Source: Mastigamoeba balamuthi (Eukaryota; Evosea; Mastigamoebida; Mastigamoebidae). Taken from it: 64,000 bases of DNA. Positions 11,701 to 22,544 of the stretch are shown here, in pieces. Each line of letters starts with the position of its first letter. Position 1 is the stretch's first letter. Made by a program: the position numbers and the translations under genes. Where the stretch lies: assembly GCA_902651635.1 (NCBI GenBank), contig CACRSC010000013.1, positions 229,419-293,418 on the forward strand. Direction: 5' to 3'. Under the pieces are notes generated by a model. That model did not search any database. It was given only the letters and a program-made list of their open reading frames with translations, and was not told where the DNA came from.

Positions 11701-12579
11701 TCCGGAGGGTCGCTGAAGGAGTACCTGGCGCGGAACAGAGGGCAGCTGGGGGTGTTCAGCCTGATCGCGATGGCGTTTGACGTGGTCAAGGGCATCGCGT
11801 ACCTGCACGCGTCCAAGCCCCCCATCGTCCACGGCAGCATCTCGACGCGGAGCCTTCTCGTCGACGACAAGCTCACCACCAAGGTCTCCGACTTCTGGCT
11901 CGCCCGCACAACGAGCGAGAGCAGATCAGGGCCATTGTTGCTCTCCAAAGCGCCCGGGAATCAGGAGTGGAGAGCTCCAGAGACAGCCAGCGGGCTGCTG
12001 ACGCCAGCCTCTGATGTGTGGGCGTTCGGAATTGTGCTGTGGGAGCTCTTCCAGAGCAACTCGACAGCAGTCTCACCTCCAGCAGAGTGTGCTGCACCGA
12101 CATCTGGACCTGCTTCTGCGGGCAAGAGCTCGTCAAGCTCAGTCCCAATGAGCATTCAGGTTGCGCAGCACCCCGAGCCAGATGCGAGCATGCCCCAGGA
12201 GGTGGTGGAGCTGCTGTACCAGTGCTGGGAGCCGCAGCCCGACCAGAGGCCCACCATCTTCACTGTCCTGCGCTCCTGGCCCTCCACCTTCGCGTCTATC
12301 GGCCGCTTCGAGCTGCCCTCGGACCTCAGCCGCTTGCAGATAACCGAAGACAGCAGGACGTCGGGGACAGGTCCCGATGCTGTGGTGCCCGTGGCCATGA
12401 TGTCGCACAGCGAGCAGTCGGCGGTCAAGTCGTTGCACTTTGAGTTCCAGACGCCGTCCGACGTGGCCTGCGGGTCTGTCCTCTCGACCACCCCAGTGGC
12501 CTCTGTGTCTCTGTCATCGCCCATAGCCGGAGAGCAGGGCGTGGGGCCCTGTGCTGCTGGGATGAAGGCCGACGCGTGA
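8746..12579 (+). CDS. Receptor pseudokinase copy C
   Basis: Exons 8746-9725 and 9789-12579 (63-bp intron, phase 2, restoring a Ser codon before DFWASI) give 1256 aa. The signal peptide is MCTCARACCLVLAVLCALAA. The TM helix starts near residue 843. The Gly loop is IGSNRFG, so the second Gly is Asn, a change shared only with copy D. The beta-3 residue is Arg (VAIR), the catalytic loop is HGSISTRSLLV (1008) and the Mg motif is DFWLA (1028). The tail is short and ends soon after the SLHFEF motif. A 217-bp stretch of the kinase region (11682-11898) is identical to copy B. No AATAAA is seen downstream. Confidence 0.88.
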
Positions 12580-13038
12580 GGAAACCTCAGTGCCATCACT
12601 GTTCGCAGGCGATTCACATGTTATGCCGGTTTTGTGGAAGACAGAATCTGTTCTGCGACGTCTTTGCCACTCAAACATCATTTGGTGAACAGCAGGTGTG
12701 AAGTCCCGGTTTCCACGGGATGGCCTTGGTGTGTTTAATGTTCGTGATGAGTGATCGCCCGAAGCGTGAATTGTGCACGTTAAGTGCACCTTTATTCTGC
12801 CAGCAGCCCTTTGCCCAAAACGAAGAGAAGCGCACGAACAATCAACCAAACCGCCCGGACAGCGCATGTTCTCCGTTGTTCCACGTGTCCCCCCGCGGCC
12901 GCTCGGGTGCGGAAAGGGTCGCGCCTGCGCGCTCCTGACGTTCGCGGCGCGAATATCTCCGACGACAGGCTTCCCGATACTTGTTTCGCCTCCCACAGTC
13001 GGATTGTTCAGTTTGATAAGTCGTCAAAAGCGACAAAG
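12580..13038. other. Intergenic between copies C and D
   Basis: About 460 bp. A GAATATCTCC element occurs at 12951, some 80 bp before the copy D start. The segment TTTGCCCAAAACGA near 12810 has a near match (TTTGCCCCAAAACGA) upstream of copy E at about 17320. No gene was seen. Confidence 0.5.
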
Positions 13039-16000
13039 ATGCACCCCTGCGCTGTATGCCTCGGCCTGTGCCTCTGGCTGCCGCTCCTCTGCACCCCCGC
13101 CGCCCTCGCCGCCGCCGCCGCTGCGCTGTGCACCCCCACGGACCCCGTCGTGACGCCCGAGAGGCCCGAGTTCGTCGTCGGCCTGACTTCGTCGTCGGCG
13201 AGCACGTCGGGCGTCAGCAGCAGGCGGGGGCTCGCCGCGGCCCTCAGCGACGCCTCGGACGTCTCCCGCCTGCGCTTCGTGACCACGTGGCTCGACAACG
13301 ACAACAACAGCGTGGCACGCAGCGCAGCCAACGCCCGCGAGCTCGTCTGCGGCCGCGGCAACCGCAGCGGGGCGTTCCTCGTCGCGGCCACCGTCGGCTC
13401 CGTGACGAGCCTCAGCGTCCTGCACGAGCTGCGACGGCTGGCGGGCCCGTCGGGAACGCCCGTGCCGCTGTTTGGGCCGCTGACGAGCTCGCCGGACCTG
13501 CGGGACCGGGGGCAGATCGCCGGGGCCGACGGGCGGCTGGGCGTCGTCAACGTGCGCCCAGAGGCCGTCGACGAGGCCAGCGCGGTGCTCTCGTTCCTCT
13601 CGCGCGACGTCGAGCTGCTCCGGCACACAGCCGTGGCGCAGTCGAGCACACCGTACGGGGCCCTCTTCACGAGCGAGGTCCTCAGGGGCCTCGAGTCCAT
13701 CGGAGCGCACCCGTCGGTCGCCAACGTCAGCGAGAGCTCCGACGTGGCCCGCGTCGTCGATGAGCTGCTGGTCGGAGCCAGAAGCGAGCACGGGCACCCC
13801 ATGGCGGTCCTCGTGGCGTCGACGGGCGGGATGACGGCGCCCATCATCGAGGAGGTCGTGGCGCGCGGAGTACCCAAGGTCAGGTTCTTCTGCGGGTCCA
13901 ACCCGGGGGCCCGCGACGTCTGGAGGTCGCTGAAGGAGCACACGCGCAGCGAGCTGGCCAGGCTGCACTCGCACGTGTACTTCCAGCAGCATGTCCCGCA
14001 GCCTCATTCGAGCGCCGCTCTGATAAGGTCCGCCCCCTCCTCTTCCGCCCTCTGATAAGGTCCGCCCCCTCCTCTTCCGCCCAACAACTGATCTGCCCTC
14101 CCGCAGAGACTTCTGGGCGTCGATCAACAGAACAAAGAGCTCGGAGCCCGTCGACGCGGATACGCTCGAGGGGTACATCGTGGGCAGGCTCATCGCGATG
14201 GCTGCATCGCGGTCGCTGGAGATCTACGGGTGGCCGCTGACGCGCCAGACGTTCCTCGACACTGTGTTCCGCTCGTACCGCACGTTCGACCTCCGCGGCA
14301 CAGAGTTCGGGCCCTACGGCGACGGCGCGGCCCCGCAGACCGAGGAAGACTGGTGCAGCCACGGCCTGCACGAGGTGTTCATGGACAGACTGGACCTCGC
14401 CACCGGGAACCTCGTCGAGGAGCCCTCGTCGTCGTTCAAGTTCGCGGGCTGCAACGTCGTGGGGATCTCGCTCGAAAACGGCGTGGTCGTGGGCTTCTCG
14501 CTGGCCGAGGACGGCGAGCAGAGCGTTGTTGGCGACATGGTCCGCCTGGGCCTCAGCGCCGCCCTCAGCGCCGCCAACAGCCGCCGCAACACAGGCGGCC
14601 ACACAGCGATGGTCGCCAACTTCAAGGGAAACAACGCGACCGACAACGCGCACAGAATGGCCGACTTCCGTGTGGTCTCCGCCGTCGGGGCGAGCAGCGT
14701 GGCTGCTCTCGCGAGCGCTAATGTGCTTAGGGCTAGGGAGAAGAACAAGTCCACGAGGTCCGTCCCGCTGGTGGGGTCGCTCTCTGGGCTACCGGCGCTG
14801 AGGTTCCCGTTCGAGGAGAACAGGAACATCATCAACCTCGTGCCGCTCATGCAGCAGGAGATGCTCGTGGCCGTCCAGTACATCCTCAACAAGACCTCCT
14901 CACTGAGGTCGATCGCCGTGGTATTCAGCGACAGCGACCTAGGGCGGAAGTACAACGATAGCGTTTTCGTCGCCATTGAGGCTCTGCGTAAGAGAACCAA
15001 AGCGCTTCCTGCGATCAGCCTCGTCGGATTGCCGCTTGGAAACGACCTCGCCGAAGTGCCCAAGCAGGGCGCAGACGCGTACATATTCGCAGGTAAGCCC
15101 TCGGAGGCCGCAAAGTTCCTCGCGGTGTTGCACACCAGCGAGGGCACGCGCAACAAGACTAAGGTGCTCTGCTCGGACGTCCTGCAAGACCTACTGGTCG
15201 CCGAGATGAGGAAGCTCGGCGCACCTCTGGCGGCGCTCAGCGGCGTGCGGCTGCTGTGCAGCACGCCGCCGTTGGCGATGCTGCCCAAGGCCAACCCGGC
15301 GCGGCAGCAGTACGAGAGGTGGGTCTCGGAGATCGACAGGGGCGAGTCCTCGTTCCGGGGCTTCTTCGTGGGGCTCTTCCTCAACGCCATCATCGACTCC
15401 ATCGACAACAGCGTCTCCAAGCCCGAGAGGATCACCTCGCAGGGCATCGTGGACGCGGTCTACAGGAAGAGGGTCTTCGATGTAGGCGGGGTTGTCGTGG
15501 GTTCCTTCGTGAACCAGTGCAAGAAGGGGACAAACACGCGCTGCTGCAACCAGGGGCTCGACAAGGTCTACGTCACGGCCTGGAGGTCTGGGGACGTCTT
15601 TGCGTTCGAGCCCTTCGACGCCAAGGTCTCCCGCTGTGGGGAGTGGTTCGATCCTGAACCCATTTCTTCAGACATCTCTCCAGCAGGCAGGGGTAGCAGT
15701 CTGGGGCTCACTGTGGGACTGTCGGTCGGCCTGGGCGTCGCTGCTGCTCTCGCAGTGGTTTTGGCTGTGCTAATGGCAAAGCACGCTAGGAGGATGCTGT
15801 CGTTCCTGAACATCAAGCGCCCCGACCTCGAGATCAACGAGTGCATCGGCAGCAACAGGTTTGGCCAGCTTCATGTGGGTGACTGGCACGGGACAACTGT
15901 GGCCATCCGCGTGATAACCAAGAAGGAGGTGAGCAAGGGAGACCTGGCGACCATCAAGGAGGAGATCGGGCTGCTGCACAAGCTGCACCACCCCAACCTC

Positions 16001-16957
16001 CTCATGCTCATGGGCTACTGCGAGACCCGCAACGAGCTGTACGTGGTAAGCGAGTACATGTCCGGAGGGTCGCTGAAGGAGTACCTGGCGCGGAACAGAG
16101 GGCAGCTGGGAGTGTTCAGCCTGATCGCGATGGCGTTTGACGTGGTCAAGGGCATCGCGTACCTGCACGCGTCCAAGCCCCCCATCGTCCACGGAAGCAT
16201 CTCCACTCGCAGCCTCCTTGTCGACGACAAGCTCACCACCAAGGTCTCCGACTTCTGGCTCTCCCGTACGGCAGAGAAGAAACGCGCGCGTGGGGCGTCC
16301 CTGCCACACTCGATGCCGTCGAGAACCCAAGAGTGGCTGGCGCCGGAAGTCTCCAATGGGCTTCTCGTGCCTGCGTCGGACGTGTGGGCGTTCGGGATTG
16401 TGCTGTGGGAGCTCTTCCAGAGCAACTCTTCTGCTGAGCCCTCGGTTGTGCCCACATCGGGACCGATGTCAGCGAGCAAGAGCTCTTCCAGCTCAGTCCC
16501 GATGAGCGTCCAGGTTGCGCTGCACCCCGAGCCCGACGCGAGCACACCAAAGGAGGTGGTGGAGCTGCTGTACCAGTGCTGGGAGCCGCAGCCCGACCAG
16601 AGGCCCACCATCTTCACTGTCCTGCGCTCCTGGCCCTCCACCTTCGCCACCGTCGGCCGCTTCGAGCTTCCCTCGGATCTCAGCCAGGTGCCGGCAGCCG
16701 AGGACAGCAGCAGGACGTCGGGGACGGGGCCCGACGCTGTGGTGCCCGTGGCCATGATGTCGCACAGCGAGCAGGACACAGCCCAGTCCCTGCACTTTGA
16801 GTTCCAGACGCCCTCAGATATGGCGGGGACATCTGTCGTAGCGCTGCCCTCTGGCTTCGCCGTCGCCGCACTGGCGTCGTCGCCCGTCGCTGTGTCCCGA
16901 GGGCAGTCGCCTGCAGTGCCAGCTGCGGTGACTTCGCTCGGTGCCGCAGACACCTAG
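13039..16957 (+). CDS. Receptor pseudokinase copy D
   Basis: Exons 13039-14027 and 14107-16957 (79-bp intron, phase 2) give 1279 aa. The signal peptide has an Ala-rich core (residues 1-30). The first flytrap carries the GVVNVRPEAVDEASA signature of the B/C/D/E/H subgroup. TM lies near 860. The kinase-like domain has the IGSNRFG loop, VAIR, HGS (1025) and DFWLS. The tail contains the Ser-rich insert and MMSHSEQ. The exon 1 end and donor site are part of a perfect 32-bp tandem duplication; use of the second donor would add a premature stop. Confidence 0.88.
14019..14082 (+). repeat. Perfect 2 x 32-bp tandem duplication across the exon 1 donor of copy D
   Basis: Positions 14019-14050 and 14051-14082 are identical. 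Each unit contains the exon end ATAAG followed by GTCCGC, so the 5' splice site exists twice, at 14028 and 14060. Confidence 0.97.
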
Positions 16958-17819
16958 ACCACGCGAAGTCGTCACTCGCGGTCTTCGGTTGATATTCCGG
17001 TGCCCACAGCATTCCCACGCGCCTCAGAGGCTCCTAGCCCTCCCAGAAGAAGCGCCCGGAAGCGAAATCGTGAAGCGAGGCAAAGCGACAGTCCGCATTG
17101 GGGAGATGAGGAACGAGGAAAAGCGGAGACTCGCGTTGGTGAATTCGCCGCAACATTCCCCAATTCCGTGGGTGTGGATTGTTCTCTGGACCGTGCCCCG
17201 CGGGGCCGGCGACTCTGCCCGGGCAGAGCGGAGGCGGCACCACATCGGCGAACATCGGGGATGTCAGTGGATTGCCGGGACTGCCTCTGCTGACTCAGCT
17301 CCCCCAAAAGGAGCCTCTGCCGTTTGCCCCAAAACGAGACAGGACAACGCGCGTCTCCCACAAAGGCAAGCGGGGCTGCGGCCCGGGGGGAGTGGCACCC
17401 GCTGACGGGAAGGAGGCGGGGGAGCTGTGCCCGCCCCCCCGGGTGTGGCCTTCTGGATCGCGCGGCTCAATTCAGTGCACTGTGGAATTTCGCCGTGGTC
17501 CACACCACCGACGCTGCACCACGGGCGGACATCCGGGAGGCACGAAGCATCGCGCCCGCTCGCGGGCCCCGCGAAGGCCCAGCAGCGAGGGCCCTCCCCG
17601 CCTGTGGGTGTGGCCGCCGAGGGGGCGGTGGGGGAAGCGGGAAATGGGCGGGAATGCCGGCACGAATTGGTGGAGGTGGTCTTGAAATTTGCAGTGCACT
17701 CGTCGTTTTGCAGGAGGGCAGAGGGCAGGGCGGCTTCTCAGTTGAGAATTCCTCGTGCACTTTTTACACACCGCTGCTGCAGCTGTTGGGGCGCCGCAGG
17801 AAAGAGCACACGCGATAAC
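16958..17819. other. Intergenic between copies D and E
   Basis: About 860 bp, partly GC-rich. Open frames cross it but share no similarity with any gene here and show no start context, so I regard it as the copy D 3' flank plus the copy E promoter. Confidence 0.55.
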
Positions 17820-20800
17820 ATGCACCACCTCGCGCGCCCCCCGGTAGCGGCACTGGCGGCGGTCCTGTGGTGTGCGCTGGCGGCCGCCGTCTCGGCGCTG
17901 CAGTGCCCCGAGCCCGTCGTGCAGTCGTCGTCGCCCGTCGTCGTCGTCGGGCTGACGTCGTGGCTCAACAACACCTCGGGCGACAGCAGCCGCGCCGGCC
18001 TCCTCGCAGCCCTCGCCGACGCGACCGAGATCTCGCGCCTGCGCTTCGAGCCCGCGGTCCTCGACGCGGCCGACTGGCGTGCCAGCGCGGCCAGCGCCCG
18101 CGAGCTCGCATGCGGCACCAACAACCGCAGCGGCAGCGCCTTCCTCATCGCTGGCACCGTCGGACAGGACCTCAGCGAGGCCATCCTCGGCATGGGCATC
18201 GCGGGGCCCGGGGGCACGCGCATGCCGCTCGTCGGGGCGCTCACGAGCTCGCCGGTGCTGCACAACGCGAGCCTCGTGCGGGGCGCCGACGGGCGCGTCG
18301 GCGTCGTCAACGTGCGCGCAGAGGCCGTCGACGAGATGAGCGCGATACTCAACTTCCTCTCGCGCGACTACGACACGCTGCGCAGCACCGCCATCATGAC
18401 GCTGACGACGGCCTACGGGATCATGGCCGAGGGGATCATCACCAGCGCCCTCGACGCGCTCAAGATGCAGCCCTGGGGCGTCTCCAGGTTCGAGCAGCAC
18501 CTGCCCGTGACCGAGGCCTCGAACATCGTCCAGAGGCTGCTCGACAACAGCAGCAGGAGCGTCTCGCAGGTCCCGGCCGCCGTGCTGGTCGTCTCGACCG
18601 ACGAGATGACCGCGCCCATCATCGCCGAGATGGTCAGGCGCGAGTTCCGCGGCGTGACGTACGTCTGCGGCGCCAACCCCGGCGCAAAGGACGTCTTCAG
18701 CGGCCTGGGCAGCGCCACGCTCAAGAAGCTCTCGGACCTCAACTCGCAGATTTACTTCCAGCAGCACGTCCCACAGCCGTCCTCCACGTCCACGCTCATC
18801 ACGTCCGCATCCCTCCCTTCCCCCTCCTCGGCCGAGCCTTTGCTGTGTGTCTGTGTTGAAAGCTCTGCTGACCGGTACTCGGACACCAGTGAATTCAAGG
18901 CGTCGATGAAAAACGCCAAGAACACGCTGACCCTCGATGCGGACATGCTGGAGGGGTACATCGTTGGCAGGCTCATCGCGATGGCTGCATCGCGGTCGCT
19001 GGAGATCTACGGGTGGCCGCTGACGCGCCAGACGTTCCTCGACACGGTGTACCGCTCGTACCGCACGTTCGACCTCCGCGGCACAGAGTTCGGGCCCTAC
19101 GGCGACGGCGCGGCCCCGCAGACCGAGGAGGACTGGTGCAGCCACGGCCTGCACGAGGTGTTCATGGACCGCATGGACCTCGGCACTGGGGCGCTCGTCG
19201 AGGAGCGCTCGTCGTCGTTCAAGTTCGCGGGCTGCAACGTCCCCAAGTTCTCGTCGAACAAGAGCGTCCTCGTGGGCTTCTCGCTCGCCGAGACGGGCGA
19301 ACAGAGCGTCCTCGACGGCATGATCCGCCTGGGCCTCAGCGCCGCCCTCAGCGCCGCCAACAGCAAGCGCAACACCAACGACCACCTGGTGCTGGTCGCA
19401 AACTTCCGGGGCGACAGCGCAGCGGACAACGTGCGCCGGATGCTCAAGTCGTCGGCGGTCGCCGTCGTGGCCCTCGACAGCGAGGCGGTCTACCAGGCGC
19501 GCGAGGTTATCAAGCAGGAGGGCAAGTCGATCGCGATGGTCGCGCCGCTGTCGGGGTCGTACGGCCTACGCTGGCCCTTCGAGCAGGCGTCCCGCGTGAT
19601 CAATGTCGTGCCGCTGGCGCAGCAGCAGCTGTTCGTGGCCCTGCAGTACATCAGAAACGGCACCACCGACAGCCGCAGGGTGGGCCTTGTGTGCGAGACT
19701 ACGCCAGTGGGCACAGACTACCTGGACGCCATAGATGCCGCCATCAACAAGCTCGACAATTCCCGAAAGCTCTCCTACGTTCCAGCACAGTTCACCAACT
19801 ACACGACCACCATGGCGACGGCCATCGCCACGCTCAATGGGCCAGTGGACGCGTACATCTTCGTCGGGAAGCCGAGGGCGGCTGCGCAGTTCCTCATCGA
19901 GCTGTACAAGGACAGCAGCACGCACTCCAAGCCCAAGATGCTCTGCCCGGACGTGCTGCAGGACCTGCTCTCCACGGCCATCGAGGAGGCCAAGGTGTCC
20001 ACTGACGTGCTGACGGGTGTGCGTCTGCTGAGCAACACGCCGCCGCTGGCGATGCTGCCCAAGACCAATGCGGCACGGCAGCAGTACGAGCTGTGGGTCT
20101 CGGAGATCGACAGGGGCGAGTCCTCGTTCCGCGGCTTCTTCGTGGGGCTCTTCCTCAACGCCGTCATCGACGCCATCGACAACACCGTCGTGGAGCAGGG
20201 CAAGTCGACGGATATCACGTCCGACACGATCATCAACACGGTTTACTCGAAGAAGGTCTTTGACGTCGGAAGGATCACCGTGGGTGGGTTCACCAACGTG
20301 TGTCCGTCGGGGACCTACACGCACTGCATCAACCAGGGGCTGGGCAACGTCTACATCATTGCGTGGCAGCAGTCAGGGAAGGTCTTTGCCTACGAGCCGT
20401 TCACTGCGAAGGACATCACCAGCGGCGGCGAGATGTTCGACCTAACTCCACTCGATGGCAACAAAAAGAAGGATGACATGCTGGGCCTCACGCTGGGGCT
20501 TGCGCTGGGCCTGGGCGTCGCCGCTGCTCTCATCGTCATGCTGTCCCTGATCATGTACTTCCACTCCAAGAGGACGTTGTCGTTCCTGAACATCAAGCGC
20601 CCCGACCTCGAGATCAACGAGTGCATCGGACGAGGTCACCAGGGCCCCCTGCACGTGGGCGACTGGCACGGAACGACAGTGGCCATCCGCGTCATCAACA
20701 AGAAGGAGGTGACCAAGGGAGACCTGGCGACCATCAAGGAGGAGATCGGGCTGCTGCACAAGCTGCACCACCCCAACCTCCTCATGCTCATGGGCTACTG

Positions 20801-21728
20801 CGAGACCCAGAACGAGCTTTATGTTGTCAGCGAGTACATGTCCGGAGGGTCGCTGAAGGAGTACCTGGCGCGGAACAGAGGGCAGCTGGGGGTGTTCAGC
20901 CTGATCGCGATGGCGTTTGACGTGGTCAAGGGCATCGCGTACCTGCACGCGTCCAAGCCCCCCATCGTCCACGGCAGCATCTCGACGCGCAGCCTCCTCG
21001 TCGACGACAAGCTCACCACAAAGGTCTCCGACTTCTGGTTCTCCCACGCTGCCGGCCGCAAGTCGGGGTCTACGTCGCACAACAAGACGCCCAAGCAGGA
21101 GTGGATGGCGCCAGAGGTCTGCACTGGGCTGGTGACGCAGGCGACGGACGTGTGGGCCTTCGGCATCGTTCTGTGGGAGCTCTTCCAGAGCAACTCCAAG
21201 CAGGAGGCGCCAGCACCGGCCCTGGCAGCTGCCTCAGGGCCCGTTTCGGCGAGCAAGAGCTCTTCCAGCTCAGTCCCCATGAGCACGCAGGTGTCGCTGC
21301 ACCCCGAACCCGACGCGAGCACGCCCAAGGAGGTGGTGGAGCTGCTGTACCGCTGCTGGGAGCCGCAGCCCGACCAGAGGCCCACCATCTTCCAGGTGCT
21401 GCGCCTGTGGCCCTCGACCTTCGCTTCGATCGGCCGCTTCGAGCTGCCCTCGGACCTCAGCCAGGTGCAGATCACCGACGACAGCAGGACGTCGGGCACG
21501 GCGCCGGGCCCCGACGCCGTGGTGCCTGTGGCCATGATGTCGCACAGCGAGCAGGACACGGTCCAGTCGCTGCACTTTGAGTTCGGGTCGCCGACAGACC
21601 CGGTCTCGCTGGCGTCGATGCAGTCGGGGCTGGTGGTGGACCCCGTCGCGGTGGCGCCCGGCACTGTGATGCAGGCAATGAGCCCGCGGCAGGTGATGAG
21701 CCCGCGGGACTCTGCGACGATTGTCTAG
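17820..21728 (+). CDS. Receptor pseudokinase copy E
   Basis: Exons 17820-18802 and 18890-21728 give 1273 aa. The inferred 87-bp intron is a multiple of three and has no in-frame stop, so retention would insert 29 residues. Alignment with the other copies favours splicing: the phase and the following EFKAS match EFWAS. TM lies near 858. The loop is IGRGHQG; VAIR, HGS (1022) and DFWFS follow. Where other copies have CCNQG at the end of flytrap 2, E has CINQG, losing one Cys. The tail ends with a repeated MSPR motif. Confidence 0.87.
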   Translation: MHHLARPPVAALAAVLWCALAAAVSALQCPEPVVQSSSPVVVVGLTSWLNNTSGDSSRAGLLAALADATEISRLRFEPAVLDAADWRASAASARELACGTNNRSGSAFLIAGTVGQDLSEAILGMGIAGPGGTRMPLVGALTSSPVLHNASLVRGADGRVGVVNVRAEAVDEMSAILNFLSRDYDTLRSTAIMTLTTAYGIMAEGIITSALDALKMQPWGVSRFEQHLPVTEASNIVQRLLDNSSRSVSQVPAAVLVVSTDEMTAPIIAEMVRREFRGVTYVCGANPGAKDVFSGLGSATLKKLSDLNSQIYFQQHVPQPSSTSTLITSASLPSPSSAEPLLCVCVESSADRYSDTSEFKASMKNAKNTLTLDADMLEGYIVGRLIAMAASRSLEIYGWPLTRQTFLDTVYRSYRTFDLRGTEFGPYGDGAAPQTEEDWCSHGLHEVFMDRMDLGTGALVEERSSSFKFAGCNVPKFSSNKSVLVGFSLAETGEQSVLDGMIRLGLSAALSAANSKRNTNDHLVLVANFRGDSAADNVRRMLKSSAVAVVALDSEAVYQAREVIKQEGKSIAMVAPLSGSYGLRWPFEQASRVINVVPLAQQQLFVALQYIRNGTTDSRRVGLVCETTPVGTDYLDAIDAAINKLDNSRKLSYVPAQFTNYTTTMATAIATLNGPVDAYIFVGKPRAAAQFLIELYKDSSTHSKPKMLCPDVLQDLLSTAIEEAKVSTDVLTGVRLLSNTPPLAMLPKTNAARQQYELWVSEIDRGESSFRGFFVGLFLNAVIDAIDNTVVEQGKSTDITSDTIINTVYSKKVFDVGRITVGGFTNVCPSGTYTHCINQGLGNVYIIAWQQSGKVFAYEPFTAKDITSGGEMFDLTPLDGNKKKDDMLGLTLGLALGLGVAAALIVMLSLIMYFHSKRTLSFLNIKRPDLEINECIGRGHQGPLHVGDWHGTTVAIRVINKKEVTKGDLATIKEEIGLLHKLHHPNLLMLMGYCETQNELYVVSEYMSGGSLKEYLARNRGQLGVFSLIAMAFDVVKGIAYLHASKPPIVHGSISTRSLLVDDKLTTKVSDFWFSHAAGRKSGSTSHNKTPKQEWMAPEVCTGLVTQATDVWAFGIVLWELFQSNSKQEAPAPALAAASGPVSASKSSSSSVPMSTQVSLHPEPDASTPKEVVELLYRCWEPQPDQRPTIFQVLRLWPSTFASIGRFELPSDLSQVQITDDSRTSGTAPGPDAVVPVAMMSHSEQDTVQSLHFEFGSPTDPVSLASMQSGLVVDPVAVAPGTVMQAMSPRQVMSPRDSATIV

Positions 21729-21817
21729 AACAGCGGACCCACAATACAGCGTTCCTCTACCTGCGGGGCCAGAGACGCCTGCAAGTAATGCGGATCTACG
21801 GCAGTGTAGATACATCT

Positions 21818-21823
21818 AATAAA
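21818..21823 (+). promoter_or_regulatory. Poly(A) signal of copy E
   Basis: AATAAA 89 bp after the TAG stop. Confidence 0.5.
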
Positions 21824-21889
21824 TCCACTTTCCCACAGTTGCATTTGCTCGCCCATTTGGGTGAGGCCGCCTGCCAGCAACTCCACCAA

Positions 21890-22446
21890 GATGGGGAGAA
21901 GTGGATATCAGAGGACACCCATGTTCGCCTATTGTATTGCACTGCATAACGAGTGTAAGTGATGTATGAAATGACCAGAAAGACAGTCTGAAGACTGTCT
22001 ACGCCTTTTTCGTGTGCGTTTACATTGAAGAGTGGTGAACAAACTGTTTTAGGTACAGTTTAGTTGCTGAACCTATTTCTCTAAAAGTGCAATTCCCCCT
22101 GGCTATCTCTTGTCAGTTTTTCTCAGCTTATGGTAGAAAACCTTGTATCCTCAATACGCTGGGTTGCGATTCAGAGAATGAAGACCCACGGCTACGCGAT
22201 TGTCACCAGAAACTGCTGAAACAGATTTCGTGGAGCCGACAAAACAGAACCTCGAAGAGATGCACGCATTTACCAGGCCCTGCACGTGATCGGAATCAAT
22301 CCCGTCGGAGTTGGTATCGTGATCCCGCCGCGTCACTGCACGCTTCCCGACGGCCCCGTCCTGCATTTCGTTACTTCGAGAGCCACTTTTCCCCCCACAC
22401 TTCATACCCTTTTTACTCCGTTTTCCCCTTTACTCAGTATTTTTTC
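21890..22446 (+). repeat. Duplicated 5' flank of copy F (first member)
   Basis: This interval aligns by eye with about 26700-27198 upstream of copy G. Shared landmarks in order are GTTCGCCT-TTGTA, CAGAAAGAC, CTTTTTCGTG-G, TGAACCTATT, AATTCCCCCTG-CTATCT and the CGCTGAAAC/CTGCTGAAAC segment. The duplication unit that made F and G therefore included several hundred bp of upstream DNA. Confidence 0.6.
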
Positions 22447-22473
22447 TTGCGCATAACTGCCCCGACAAGGGCA
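22447..22473 (+). promoter_or_regulatory. Conserved upstream block of copies A/F/G (copy F)
   Basis: TTGCGCATAACTGCCCCGAC followed by AAGGGCA, 72-98 bp before the copy F start. The same block precedes copies A and G. Confidence 0.45.
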
Positions 22474-22544
22474 ACGTGCCTTCGGATCATCAGAAATCCT
22501 CTCTTCGCAGGTTCAGTGCTCTAACAATTTTCCGTGCCTCCACA

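Noticed and set aside
17427-17819. Upstream extension of copy E
   Set aside because: Open by chance in GC-rich DNA. The ATG at 17820 starts a proper signal peptide aligned with the other copies.
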